Assembly: GCF_000485595.1 (NCBI RefSeq)
Contig: NW_014577194.1
Coordinates: 792,346-813,450 of the forward strand
Direction of reading: 5' to 3'
From: Priapulus caudatus
Taxonomy: Eukaryota > Priapulida > Priapulimorpha > Priapulimorphida > Priapulidae
Length of the DNA stretch: 21,105 nucleotides
Position 1 is the stretch's first letter. Every line of letters begins with the position of its first letter. The notes under the pieces are model-generated. The model did no database searches, was not told the origin of the DNA, and saw only the letters and a list, made by a program, of their open reading frames with translations. Shown here piece after piece: positions 1 to 8,918 of the stretch. The position numbers and the translations under genes were made by a program.

Positions 1-860
1 GAACCTGTTAGAACTACCTGGCCGGAACCAGAACTTAAGCTGGGAATAAACTTGACAGTTTTGGCCCAGTATTGCACAAACTCACTCAGCTTGTACGAAA
101 TATTATTAGCATGCACATCACTCAAGCGAGTAGGACAATGCTCATTGTTCTACATGTTCTCATTATGTCTCATGTTCTCATTGTTCATACAGTTTCTCAT
201 GTACACATTCTGCATTGTTCTCATTGTTCTCATTGCTACAAAATTGTAATTACAGAATGGTTGTTAGGTGTATGAATCATCTGCTTACAGTGCATGATTC
301 TGGCATCTTATTCGCGAGCGAATTGCGTGACAAAACCTGCATGTTGCATGCAGTATACCTGCCGCGTTCCAACTAGCGCACACACGTAGCATGCTCCGTG
401 GTGAAGCCACCGCTTTGAAAGAATATTAATATTAAGCTATTGATCTTTAATCTATTAATATTAATCAAATTGGCTTTTATCAAGTCCCGCCCCGCCACTA
501 CGCCACACCACACCACGCCAAGCCGCCACCCCCTGGCAGTAGCCCAACAGGCATCAGACAGTAGGTCCATAGCCAGATCGAATTCCGAGACATGTTGCGT
601 GCAATATTTCGTGACTCGGCTGAGGAAGACCTGCGAAGAAGGTGCGCAGTTTGCAGTCAATGTGCACAGCACACATTCGGCAGGCGTGTGCTTTATATTT
701 TAATTTCAGTGTAGGTGAAGCAGCTGCGCTCCCTTGTCACTATGATTATGAAGCTGCCTGCGTTATTCACGGTCTTGTGTAGCTAGCCCGTACGTAGCAG
801 CACATACGTATGCCCATATCAACAGCTAGCACACAATAACAGATCACGATATACAATCAC
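1..860. other. Gene-free flank
   Basis: No convincing exon was found; short open frames on both strands lack protein-like composition. Positions 140-238 hold a degenerate repeat of TCATTGTTC/TCATGTTC words. Positions 421-475 are AT-rich with self-complementary TTAATATTAA words. Positions 484-540 are a CACC/CGCC-rich low-complexity stretch. The remainder up to 860 shows nothing I can assign. Confidence 0.5.
140..238. repeat. Degenerate TCATTGTTC-type tandem repeat
   Basis: Words such as TCATTGTTC, CATGTTCTCA and CATTGTTCTCATTG recur about every 9-12 bases with substitutions. It reads as a decayed minisatellite. The two overlapping short open frames here exist only because the repeat lacks stops. 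Confidence 0.5.
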
Positions 861-864
861 ATCA

Positions 865-1117
865 TGTTCTGCTTGCATCTATGACAAATACGACATACGC
901 ATATACGCTTTCCTATGACACTATTTGTCATAGGAAGATTCTTCTTGTGACAAATATTGGCGAGTCAACTTCGTTCCGCTTTACAGCTGAAATTACACTG
1001 CTTCCGTTCATAATAACACAATGACATACAGCAATATTTGTCATAGGAAGAAATCCGAAGAATCTTCCTATGACAAATAGTGTCATAGGAGAGCGTATGT
1101 ATATGCGTATGTTGTAT
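865..1117 (+). mobile_element. Long-TIR MITE, copy 1
   Basis: The two ends are long inverted repeats. The left arm begins TGTTCTGCTTGCATCTATGA, continues through a CGACATACGCATATACG segment and then CCTATGACACTATTTGTCAT. The right arm, ending near 1117, carries the complement of all but the outermost bases. Each arm also holds smaller palindromes of CTATGACA/TGTCATAG. The middle (about 958-1020) includes GGCGAGTCAACTTCG, which is found reverse-complemented in the copy at 3357-3645, so the two are one family in opposite orientation. The outermost right end is lost where it meets the CCTCC repeat at 1120. No coding capacity and no clear target duplication. Confidence 0.8.
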
Positions 1118-1119
1118 AT

Positions 1120-1285
1120 CAGGAGTAGATAATAGGGAAAAGTTAGCCCATTTCTGACCTATCCTGAAAATTTTATGACAATCCGTCCATAACTTTTTCA
1201 GTTAGGCTGTACACACAAAAAACCACAAACCAACAAATACACGCCGATGAAAACATAACCTCCTGCCGCTTGGCGGAGGTAATGA
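1120..1285 (-). repeat. CCTCC-hairpin interspersed repeat, truncated copy 1
   Basis: Read on the minus strand, a GC-rich hairpin (CCTCCGCCAAGCGGCAGGAGG, formed by 1258-1278) is followed by GTTATGTTTTCATCGGCG, a TTTGTTGGTTTG stretch, AAAAAGTTATGGACGGATTG and AAAATTTTCAGGATAGG. From memory, this order (hairpin, GTTATGTTTTC, TTTG-rich tract, GTTATGGACGGATT, AAATTTTCAGG) resembles a repeat present in many marine invertebrate genomes. I cannot name the family. It ends at 1120 in CTCCTGATAT, exactly where MITE copy 1 is broken. A second, diverged copy lies at 18440-18640. Confidence 0.5.
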
Positions 1286-1426
1286 GTGAAGTAAAACTAC
1301 GTGGAGGTAAGCAGCGCAGTCTGGCTATAAATTATTACAGCCTAGATTCAGTTTACCTGCTTGCTTACAACGTTTCTCGGTCTAACAATTTGCTTTAATA
1401 GTTAATCTATACTACATCCATGCTCA

Positions 1427-1435
1427 TACACACAC

Positions 1436-1516
<81 letters not shown>

Positions 1517-1521
1517 CACAC
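1427..1521. repeat. (CACG)n/(CA)n microsatellite
   Basis: About 15 nearly uninterrupted GCAC units followed by a CA run. Apparent Cys/Val/Arg or His/Thr/Ala open frames across it are artefacts of the repeat. Confidence 0.95.
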
Positions 1522-1756
1522 AAAGTACAGTACAAAAGCGAGCGGCCTCCAAACAGATGCTATATACATTATGGCTAGGAATGCATGCACGCACGCAGGC
1601 CACGCACGCACACACTGCATCACACACACACCACACAATACACACACACACACACACACAAAGTACAGTACACATTGTCTAAGCGAGCGGCCTCTAATTT
1701 CTAAACAGATGCTATATACATTATGGCTAGGAATGCATGGACGCACGCACGCACAC
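1522..1756. repeat. Two-copy direct duplication around microsatellite DNA
   Basis: The block AAAGTACAGTACA...AGCGAGCGGCCTC...AAACAGATGCTATATACATT...ATGGCTAGGAATGCATG occurs at 1522-1590 and again at 1661-1740. In each copy it is followed by CACG repeats. The second copy has two small insertions. The duplication includes the intervening CA tract, so unequal exchange within the microsatellite is the likely origin. Confidence 0.85.
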
Positions 1757-1988
1757 ACGCACATCTCGTGTGTTAATTTACAAAATTACCGTTACACGGC
1801 GAAACCAGGCAAACTGAACGTGGAGAAAGAAGCCAATATGACGCTAAGGAACGGTAAAAACCCCGGCTAACGAGTTTTCGCAAGGCTTCACGCGTGCCCC
1901 CCCCCTCGCCGTGAATGTAATCATCGCATTTTGGACGATGATCTAATAACGCGCGCTGGATGCTGCGCATCAAATAGTAAACACACCA

Positions 1989-2183
1989 GTGCGTGCGTGT
2001 ATGCGTGCGTGCGTGCGTGCGTGTATGCGTGTATGCGTGCGTGAACTCGGGCGCGTGCATGCATGGGTGCGTCACCGTGCGTGCGTGCGTGCGTGCGTGC
2101 ATGCGTGCGTGCGTGTATGCGTGCGTGAACTCGGGCGCGTGTGCATGGGTGCGTCACCGTGCGTGTGTGATGTGCATCATCCG

Positions 2184-2219
<36 letters not shown>

Positions 2220-2280
2220 TGTGTGCGTGCGTGCGTACGTGTGTTGTTGGGTGTGTGTGTGCGCGCACGTGCGTGCATGA
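1989..2280. repeat. (TGCG)n microsatellite with an 84-bp higher-order repeat
   Basis: Long runs of TGCG with GTAT variants. A non-repetitive insert containing GTGAACTCGGGCGCGTG and ATGGGTGCGTCACCGTGCG appears twice, near 2041 and 2125, giving a period of about 84 bases. Open frames in all phases here are repeat artefacts. Confidence 0.9.
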
Positions 2281-2883
2281 AATGCAGATTCAGGGTGCCA
2301 TGTAGTCATCTATGCATACTTGACACATTCCCTCACGACCCGTGACGGGAGCGCATGACAAGAACACCATCTGCGGATGTTAACATGCACCGACAAAACA
2401 TCGCACATGCGGGAAGACACAGACAGGGCCAGCGGCTTTTTACACCACCCATACACACGGGCAGATCATGTTGCAATCTATTTTTAATTTAAACGAGAAA
2501 AATCAATCTCATTCACGAATCACCACCTAATTCCACAAGCAAATGAATGGAGGCCAGCTCGAGGCACTACTTTATAATCTAGGATCTCGAATAAAAAATA
2601 AGCTTGAAAGCTTTGATCTAGAAAATCCCATGACATGCATGGAACGTATATAGTGTGCAAGTGTTAGATTTACAATTTAAATTACTGTCTGGGAATTTTA
2701 AGACTCAGACTTGCTAAGTAATTGATTTACGTGCCGCATGCATGAAGGAGACATTGATACGCGACTGAATAAGATTTATGTATAAGATTATTTATTATCA
2801 TGACACTCATACCAATCATTTCTTTTCTTGATGTTTGATCTCATGAATGCGCCTTCGCAAAATAATTTCGCATGTTAAAAAAA
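2281..2883. other. Gene-free stretch
   Basis: Mixed-composition sequence becoming AT-rich after 2480. No protein-like frame, paired terminal repeats or RNA gene was recognised. Confidence 0.4.
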
Positions 2884-3115
2884 TTCTCTCTCTCTCCCTC
2901 TCCCACTCTTTATCTTCCCCGTTCTCCATCCTCCCCCTTTCTTTCATCACCTCCCTTGACCATCTTCTATCCCCCACATTTACACTGCCACTCATCTTCT
3001 ATTACTGCATTTGGTTGCTCTGCTTGTTACTCACGTTTATTCTGACTAATATCTCCCGTTGAGGCTGAGCCCCCTCTCTCCTCGTCTCTCTTTCTTTTCC
3101 TCGTCCATTCATTGG
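2884..3115. repeat. Polypyrimidine-rich stretch
   Basis: Interrupted CT-rich sequence: CTCTCTCTCTCCCTCTCCC near 2886 and CCCCCTCTCTCCTCGTC near 3068, separated by ordinary sequence. The overlapping 71-codon frame is dominated by Leu/Ser/Phe/Pro, as expected of pyrimidine repeats, and is not called as a gene. Confidence 0.7.
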
Positions 3116-3356
3116 ACAAGTATTTCAGATATATATCAGAAGAAATTTTAAATAAAAAACCTTTTATATACTAGCACGAGTGTAATAATGAGTAAATTAC
3201 AAATTAAAGATGCCCTATTCCGTAGTCGATCAATCCCCCCCCCCGATCTCCCTCGATCAATTTTCTTACGCACGCGCGCGTTTGGTAATAGATAACATAG
3301 ATCGTACATCCGCCGCGACTATTACTTTTCAATATTATAACATGGAATAATCAACA

Positions 3357-3645
3357 TGTTCTCCTTGCATCTATGACAAATACGACATACGCATATATAC
3401 GTTCTCCTATGACACTATTTGTCATCGGAAGAGTCTTCCTATGACAAATATTGTTGTATGTGTTGTGCGCATCATAGGAGTTTAGGAGCGCTATTATGAA
3501 CGCAAGCATTGAATTTCAGCTGTAAATTAAGCGCAACGAAGTTGACTCGCCAATGTTTGTCATAGGAAGAATCTTCTTATGATAGATAGTGTCATAGGAG
3601 AGCGTATATGCGTATGTCGTATTTGTCATACATGCTAGCAGAACA
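3357..3645 (-). mobile_element. Long-TIR MITE, copy 2
   Basis: Inverted-repeat arms of roughly 90 bases. The left arm starts TGTTCTCCTTGCATCTATGA and the complement of the right arm starts TGTTCTGCTAGCATGTATGA; both continue with CAAATACGACATACGCATAT. Inner palindromes of CTATGACA/TGTCATAG repeat the pattern of copy 1. The interior (GAAGTTGACTCGCCAATG near 3538) is the complement of the copy-1 interior, so the element is inverted relative to it. It is non-coding. Flanks (ATCAACA / GGCTGGA) show no matching target duplication. Confidence 0.85.
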
Positions 3646-4097
3646 GGCTGGAATAATGCAATCATCCGCGCAAACTCGCACCACGCGGCACTGCGACTTC
3701 GTTCATTAGAACCGCAGCCTCGCAACCCTGCAGTGGGCTTCACACCGCCCTAGCTGCGACGAAACCTGCATTGAGCAGCGCACGCTGCCTGCCGCAAGCT
3801 TCGGCCAGCGGAGGAATTGATTCCACGCCGCACAGTCGCCCTGGCAGCAGCGGCGGTTGATATGCGTGCGCCCAGCCTGCAAATCGCGATCAATCGATCA
3901 TCCCCGTCAGCGCGCGGCCAGTGCAAAATTGTTTGCGGTGACATGTACAGGGAGGGGGAGAATGACGCGATACAGCGCTGTTGTAAGAAAAACCTGCAAA
4001 ATCACAAACAAAAAAACTAGCACTAGCAGTGAGTTTTTGAAATACGTCGTGTGTTCAACACTTCATTTCCCACCTTCTTCTCGTCGCAGACGCGGCG
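3646..4097. other. GC- and CpG-rich gene-free stretch
   Basis: CpG-rich DNA (many GCG, CGC words at 3670-3920) between MITE copy 2 and the CT tract. Overlapping short frames on both strands (about 64-67 codons) are Ala/Arg-rich and unrecognised. The segment GACGAAACCTGCATT...CTGCCTGCCGC near 3760 resembles GACAAAACCTGCATG...ACCTGCCGCG near 328. A promoter or exon cannot be excluded. Confidence 0.35.
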
Positions 4098-4497
4098 ATT
4101 GTCTCTCTCTCTTCTCTCTCTCTCTCTCGCTCTCTTCTTCTCTCTCTCGCTCTCTCTCTCTCTCTCATCTCTCAGCTCTCTTCTCTCTCTCTCGCCCGCT
4201 GGCTTGCTCTGCACCCCTTTCTTTCCTTCGGACTTATACTTGCCTCTCTCTCCCTCTCTCTATCTCGCTCGCTGCTTTTACCCTTCTTTAATTCATCTCC
4301 TTCTATCGCATCATTCTTCTCCCTTCTTTATCGCTTTGAATCAGCTGCTGCTAAATCGTCTTCGCCTATCTAATATACTCCCCCTCTATCATTCTCATGA
4401 TTTCCCTTCCCCCATCTATATCTTCTCTCTTGCTCGTCCTCTCTCTCTCTTCTCTCTCTTCCTCTCTCTCTCCGTTCGCGCTTCTCTCTCTCTCTTT

Positions 4498-4532
<35 letters not shown>

Positions 4533-4554
4533 GCCTCTCTCTCTTCTCTCTCTA

Positions 4555-4610
<56 letters not shown>

Positions 4611-4672
4611 CTCTCTCTCTAGGCTCTCCTCTCTCTCTCTCCTCTCCTCTCCCCCTTTCTCTCTCTCTCTTA

Positions 4673-4736
<64 letters not shown>

Positions 4737-4738
4737 CT

Positions 4739-4820
<82 letters not shown>

Positions 4821-4854
4821 TCTCTCTCTCTCTCTCTCCATCCACCCTCTCTCT
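4098..4854. repeat. Very long (CT)n polypyrimidine tract
   Basis: About 750 bases of CT dinucleotide with scattered TT, CG and CC interruptions. It is purest at 4560-4610 and 4740-4806. Interruptions are denser at 4190-4430, which includes ordinary sequence. Open frames of 279 and 172 codons (Ser/Leu) on the plus strand and Arg/Glu frames on the minus strand are simple products of the repeat. Such mirror-symmetric homopurine/homopyrimidine DNA can form triplex (H-DNA); this is inference only. Confidence 0.97.
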
Positions 4855-5118
4855 TTCTGTCGCTGTAACACAGTGGCATTTTTTACGTGATAGCTTTATA
4901 GATAGATATATGTAGCTTTCTGGTGGTTACTAGTTCGCTGGGGAATACGCAGGTTGCCTCTTGATCTGCTACAGCAGCGCTGTAGTATGCAGTCATCTAC
5001 AATACATGAGAGACGCAGCGCGTGTCTGCGCCCACCTGACTGATTACATTCGAACGGGGTAGGAATTATTTGGCTTTCGTTTCCCTCCACAGGGCACTTT
5101 GGAGCGTTTCAATAAAAT

Positions 5119-5178
5119 CAGGAGTTATGAGACACGCTATGGTTAAAAATGTATTGATGCAATTTGTCATTACTCCTG
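5119..5178. mobile_element. Micro-hairpin element 1 (60 bp)
   Basis: Begins CAGGAGTTATGA and ends with TCATTACTCCTG, whose complement is CAGGAGTAATGA. Left flank ATAAAAT, right flank ATATATA: not a clear target duplication. Shares the terminal CAGGAG and following T-A-TGA with other members of the set. Confidence 0.6.
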
Positions 5179-5248
5179 ATATATAATGCTAAAAATACCG
5201 AATTATTATATATATTATTCTATGTGGTTCAGTGTGCAGCGGGCAGCA

Positions 5249-5326
5249 ATGGCGGCGCCAGCGTCCGTGGTTGTTGAGGAACGCATGAGCTTGGACGGTT
5301 TGCTGAGATTGTCGGGCGTATTAGGA
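5249..5326 (+). CDS. Possible first coding exon, start MAAPASVVVEERMSLDG
   Basis: An ATG in strong initiation context (GCAGCAATGG) opens a 26-codon frame beginning MAAPASVVVEERMSLDG and ending at a TGA at 5327-5329. The Met-Ala-Ala-Pro start, acidic pair and absence of simple repeat look like a real protein N-terminus. The surrounding 5220-5330 DNA is CpG-rich, as at many animal promoters. If real, it should splice out before the stop; GC|GTATTA near 5316 is the only donor-like site and is weak. No downstream exon was identified. It may also be a chance frame. Confidence 0.25.
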
Positions 5327-5329
5327 TGA

Positions 5330-6973
5330 GAGAGTATAGAAACCTTAGATTTGGTTTAGTAATAGATTCGTTACTTTATTTCGCGTTTATTTTTTGCGCT
5401 TATAAGCAATGCTGTGCTTTTGCGTATGCGAATTTTACACGGTTTTTTCCTCACGCAGGCACGATGCGTGTATTCGGGAAAGTGATGGCATGGGCGTGCG
5501 TGGTGGTTATGCGTGCGCGCATGTATCCCCGTTTGCGTGTCTCGGCGAGTTCAGGGCGTGTGATGTTGAATGTGTGTGGGGTGTGTGGTGTATGTCTCGC
5601 CGACAGTTCTCTCTACGTAGTTTCACGAGGCCAGCGTATAATCTTTCACTGACAGGGTAAACTATAAGACATGGTATTATTTAGAACGTGGGGCTAAAGT
5701 TAGTGGGTCGTACGCAGTACAGTATTAAATATTGCCAGCCAAGTGAAGTCCGTGTCTCGTATCTTGCCGATCTTTACGCAGGTGAAAACGCCTTTAGTTG
5801 CAGAGGCAAACAGATAGGTGTAGTTTCCGGTCGATCCTCACAGTCCCGTGATTATTAGACTATTTTTTTAGAAAATGAGAAGGCAAAAGAAAGTTTTTTT
5901 ATTGAGATTGACAGAAAACTTGAGATTTTTATACAACCGTTCTGGATTGTTACTAACTTTCCTACTATTACACCCTTTATAGCATGGCATCAGAGGGATA
6001 TTAATATTAATAAAAATAAAAAATAAAAAATCCCTACCTACCTACTTACTTTGTTTGGCCTAAACGAAATCCGTCCATTACTATCTGGACGTTAAACACG
6101 ACAACAGTTGCGATCAACATGCCATCCTAGGAGCCTGTAATTACCTTCGGTGATGGACAACTACTATCTGCTTGCCACACTGGCACAGAATACAAATTTC
6201 ACTAGATTCATTGACTGTGAAACCAACCGTGAAAAAGACAATTACAGCAATTAAACTTATCAGAGAAAGCCTCACTGCGCTATAGCGAATACAGCATGCG
6301 TTATTAATTAATTAATAGCCTTGCCAAATAGCATGATATATCTTTCCAAAGCTTGGGATTTCACAGATTCTGGGATTTCACATTTTTAAACGACATTAGT
6401 TCAACCGCACCACACTATAGTGAGTGCTCTCCCTCAAAACCTCGTTTTTTGTGAAGGAAATAATTTCAATTAATTTGCTTTGAGGGTTTCAATGTTTGTT
6501 AGCATTAAATGTTGTATTCCATATCAAATAAATGGATGTCAGATGCCAAAGAAGTGCCAATATGAAAATAGATCAATTTCAGAACACACGCCTGAGAAAA
6601 CAAGATTCACACTCCGACATTTCACTTCGAGGTTTTGATTAAGCAGTCAAAATAATACATACTTGGTCACGAAATAGAAGTGTCTGTCTGTGTGCATAAG
6701 TACGTGCGTGCACGCGTACATGCGCGTGCGTGTGGGGGTTGCCAGTTGCTATTCAACATAGAGCAATGACGTCACTGTTGACCAATCAACGATCATGACT
6801 TACGAACACGTTAGGTTTCACTTTCGATTTCCACATGTGAAAAAACCACGTGGAACGCTTCCAGTCAACGCCTTGACAATGACAACACTCCCGTTATATA
6901 TTGAAACTAATCCCTGACCCCAGTCCCACCGAAACTAATCGGACCATGAACCACATCGATTGCCCAATATTAA
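5330..6973. other. Gene-free stretch with minor simple repeats
   Basis: 5440-5640 is GT-rich. 5998-6049 is AT-rich DNA followed by CCTACCTACCTACTTAC. A direct repeat TGGGATTTCACA occurs at 6353 and 6370. 6697-6742 is a short GTGC-rich microsatellite. The 108- and 83-codon frames at 5326-5660 have no recognisable motif and lie in GT-rich DNA. No exon or RNA gene is supported. Confidence 0.4.
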
Positions 6974-7008
6974 CAGCAATGTCATAATATGTAAATATGA
7001 CACTCCTG
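6974..7008. mobile_element. Micro-hairpin element 2 (35 bp)
   Basis: Left end CAGCAATGTCATA and complement of the right end CAGGAGTGTCATA agree at 11 of 13 bases. Flanks ATATTAA and ATAACAA match at 5 of 7, compatible with a decayed 7-bp duplication. It is the shortest member of the set. Confidence 0.45.
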
Positions 7009-7117
7009 ATAACAACTAACTGCTCGGGCTTCAGGTAATGCGCGTGCGTGATCAGACGTTGGCTTCAGCATGAACTAATGACTACGAGTCTATATATAGG
7101 CCACCCTTAAAAAATTG

Positions 7118-7373
7118 TTTGTTTCCCCTTTACCCTCTCAGGGTACCGAGTAGGTAGGTAGGTGAAAAATCTTTTTTATTTTGTTTTGACAAGATGTGTA
7201 TGTATATTGTCAAAATATTGTATATTCTGTTTTGTGTATAATATGTTTTTGCGAAACGAAAAACAGATTTTTTTTTTTGGCGAAACGAAATAATTTTTGT
7301 TTTGTTTTAATCGGCCAATAAAATGTGTCGAGTAGCGGCGTTTTGGCGAGTCGGTCGGTAAAGGGGAAACAAG
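7118..7373. mobile_element. Possible MITE with TTGTTTCCCCTTTACC termini
   Basis: TTTGTTTCCCCTTTACC at about 7121 is matched in inverted orientation by GGTAAAGGGGAAACAAG near 7358-7373. The interior (about 220 bp) is T/A-rich, with a doubled GCGAAACGAAA word. No target duplication is evident, and the 66-codon minus-strand frame inside is not protein-like. It could be a diverged non-autonomous transposon or a fortuitous inverted repeat. Confidence 0.4.
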
Positions 7374-8418
7374 CACTATTTTATCTTAGGCCCTACGCGG
7401 GATCATTGTACACGTTCGCATGACCCGCACAGCAGTGAGAATGTTAATGAAAATACGAAGCTATGAGGTGAACACGCCTGAGCAAACACGAATTGCTGAA
7501 GCTGCTACAGTGCTAGGCAGAGTTAAACCTATTGCACCTAAAGTCAATAATCCCATCCAGATCCTCTTCTCACCTCACTATTTATCCAGTGTGGTTGCCG
7601 TACGCCCACGCATGCACGCATGCACGCACGCACGCACACGCACACACGCGCGTGCGCGCACACACACATTTCCGGTTGCTCGAACCAGTGAGACACACAT
7701 TCAACGATCGTTTGCTCTTCGAGATCAAAAGCTATACGCCACTGGATGCTGCTGTTACACATATGATATATATACCATACGCTGCAATCGTAAGCGCCAC
7801 GGAAGTAAAACGCGGCCTATAAAAAGTGAAATCGAATTTAATTGGAAGCGCAAGCAGCTTCGGCAATCACCACAAGTACTAATGAGCGGGTTGTCTGCCG
7901 AGGGAACATACAGCGCACGGACGTGAGAGGGCCTACGAGGGGCTGAGGAGATGGCCAGAACACAGCCACCGCTGGGGAAGCTAATTATACTCTAATAAGC
8001 TGATTAGTCGAGTACGTGTAGCAGTGAAACGTTAACTCTGCGTACGTACGCCTCTGACTGCTGGCCGGGCCGTGGTCGCTAGCGACGGAAAATCGCCCCA
8101 AAAAATCTCTAGGTGTGCACTGGGTTTCGGTTGCGGCTTCACGCAGGTTAAATATAGGTCGTTATGCACACCACTGAATTATGTACAAGCCTGTTAAACG
8201 TGCGCGAGTAAAAAAGAGAATGCGCACACCGATTACCTACCGTCTATAGTATGGTTTCTTCAACGTTTTTTTGGAAGCAAATGCAAACTTTTTAGCTGGT
8301 GCCGTATGGTAGGAATGAGTGAGATTATATAAAAACACTTCATGCCTTGCATTTCTATAACATCTGTAGCTGAATTCTAATTGATCTAGTTTTCACATAT
8401 ATCGAACACCCGTACAAA
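7374..8418. other. Gene-free or intronic stretch
   Basis: A 168-codon plus-strand frame (7420-7926) runs through the CACG repeat at 7603-7669 and has no motif I recognise. Its first 60 residues look moderately protein-like, but no splice signals or homology support it. If the minus-strand exon at 8580-8918 is real, this DNA would be intron downstream of it. Confidence 0.3.
7603..7669. repeat. (CACG)n microsatellite
   Basis: GCATGCACGCACGCACACGCACACACGCGCG-type repeat, with CA and CG variants. Confidence 0.9.
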
Positions 8419-8545
8419 CACGCGCATAGTATGCACTATGCACACGAACACGCACGCAAGCGAACACGCACATGCACATGAACACGTACACGCACGCACA
8501 CGAACACGCACGCGCACATGAAAGCAAACGCACGTGTGCACACAC
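8419..8545. repeat. ACACGCAC-type microsatellite, likely intronic
   Basis: CACGCACACGAACACGCACGC-type repeats with GAACACG units. It lies just downstream, in minus-strand sense, of the donor of the polyglutamine exon. The Cys/Val/Arg tail of the open frame past that donor is this repeat read through. Confidence 0.85.
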
Positions 8546-8579
8546 TAACATGTGCGCTCTGGCAGCATATTTCCCTCAC

Positions 8580-8727
8580 CTGTTGTTCCTCCTCTTGTTG
8601 TGGTGAAGCCTCGTCTTCTGTTTTAGCAGCTGCAGCATTCTCAGCATCCTGCTGTTCCAGCTGAGGAGGTGGCGGTTCTTCTACCTTCTGGGGCTGCTGG
8701 ACTTCTTCCTCTTGTTTTTCCTCCTCC

Positions 8728-8771
<44 letters not shown>

Positions 8772-8777
8772 CTGCTC

Positions 8778-8822
<45 letters not shown>

Positions 8823-8918
8823 TTGGTTCTGCTGCTGTTCAGGTGTTGGCTCTGTGGTGTCCGCAACGGAGTATTGTTCGCTGCGGCCAAACCGGAGCTT
8901 CCTTAGTTTTTGGCCCAT
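8580..8918 (-). CDS. First coding exon of an unrecognised polyglutamine protein
   Basis: Minus-strand frame starting MGQKLRKLRFGRSEQYSVAD. The ATG has G at -3 and G at +4. After exactly 113 codons the frame meets CAG|GTGAGG, a textbook splice donor in phase 0 (intron GT at 8579-8578). Beyond it the translation turns into Cys/Val microsatellite peptide. Residues 1-26 form a basic head; about 27-68 is glutamine-rich, with runs broken by Asn and Glu; about 69-113 is Glu/Gln/Pro-rich (KVEEPPPPQLEQQD, then AENAAAAKTEDEA). The low-complexity region is probably disordered. Gly2 followed by basic residues allows N-myristoylation, but residue 6 is not the preferred Ser/Thr. Later exons were not found, so the function is unknown. 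The opposite-strand Leu or Ala frames are shadows. Confidence 0.65.
8729..8842. repeat. (CAG)n/(CTG)n trinucleotide repeat inside the exon
   Basis: CTG units with occasional TTG and CTC interruptions on the plus strand encode Gln (CAG/CAA) with single Asn and Glu breaks on the minus strand. The CAA interruptions should make it more stable than a pure CAG run. Length is likely polymorphic between individuals. Confidence 0.95.

Noticed and set aside
1430-1520. Regular repeats considered as a CRISPR array
   Set aside because: Uninterrupted tetranucleotide repeats without unique spacers, in a eukaryotic context.
1402-2345. Long Cys/Val/Arg and His/Thr/Ala open frames on both strands
   Set aside because: They are translations of CACG/TGCG microsatellites, which contain no stop codons in any frame.
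4051-4915. Ser/Leu frames of 279 and 172 codons and Arg/Glu minus-strand frames
   Set aside because: Pure products of the CT dinucleotide tract; no non-repetitive protein sequence.
5040-5060. TTCGAAC resembling a tRNA B box
   Set aside because: No matching A box, no cloverleaf stems and no terminator-like T run at the right distance.
6430-6490. CCCTCAAA ... TTTGAGGG inverted repeat
   Set aside because: Only 8 bases of pairing with ordinary flanks; expected by chance in a window this size.
7420-7926. 168-codon plus-strand frame
   Set aside because: Runs through a CACG repeat, has no recognised motif and no splice or conservation support; mentioned only in the region entry.
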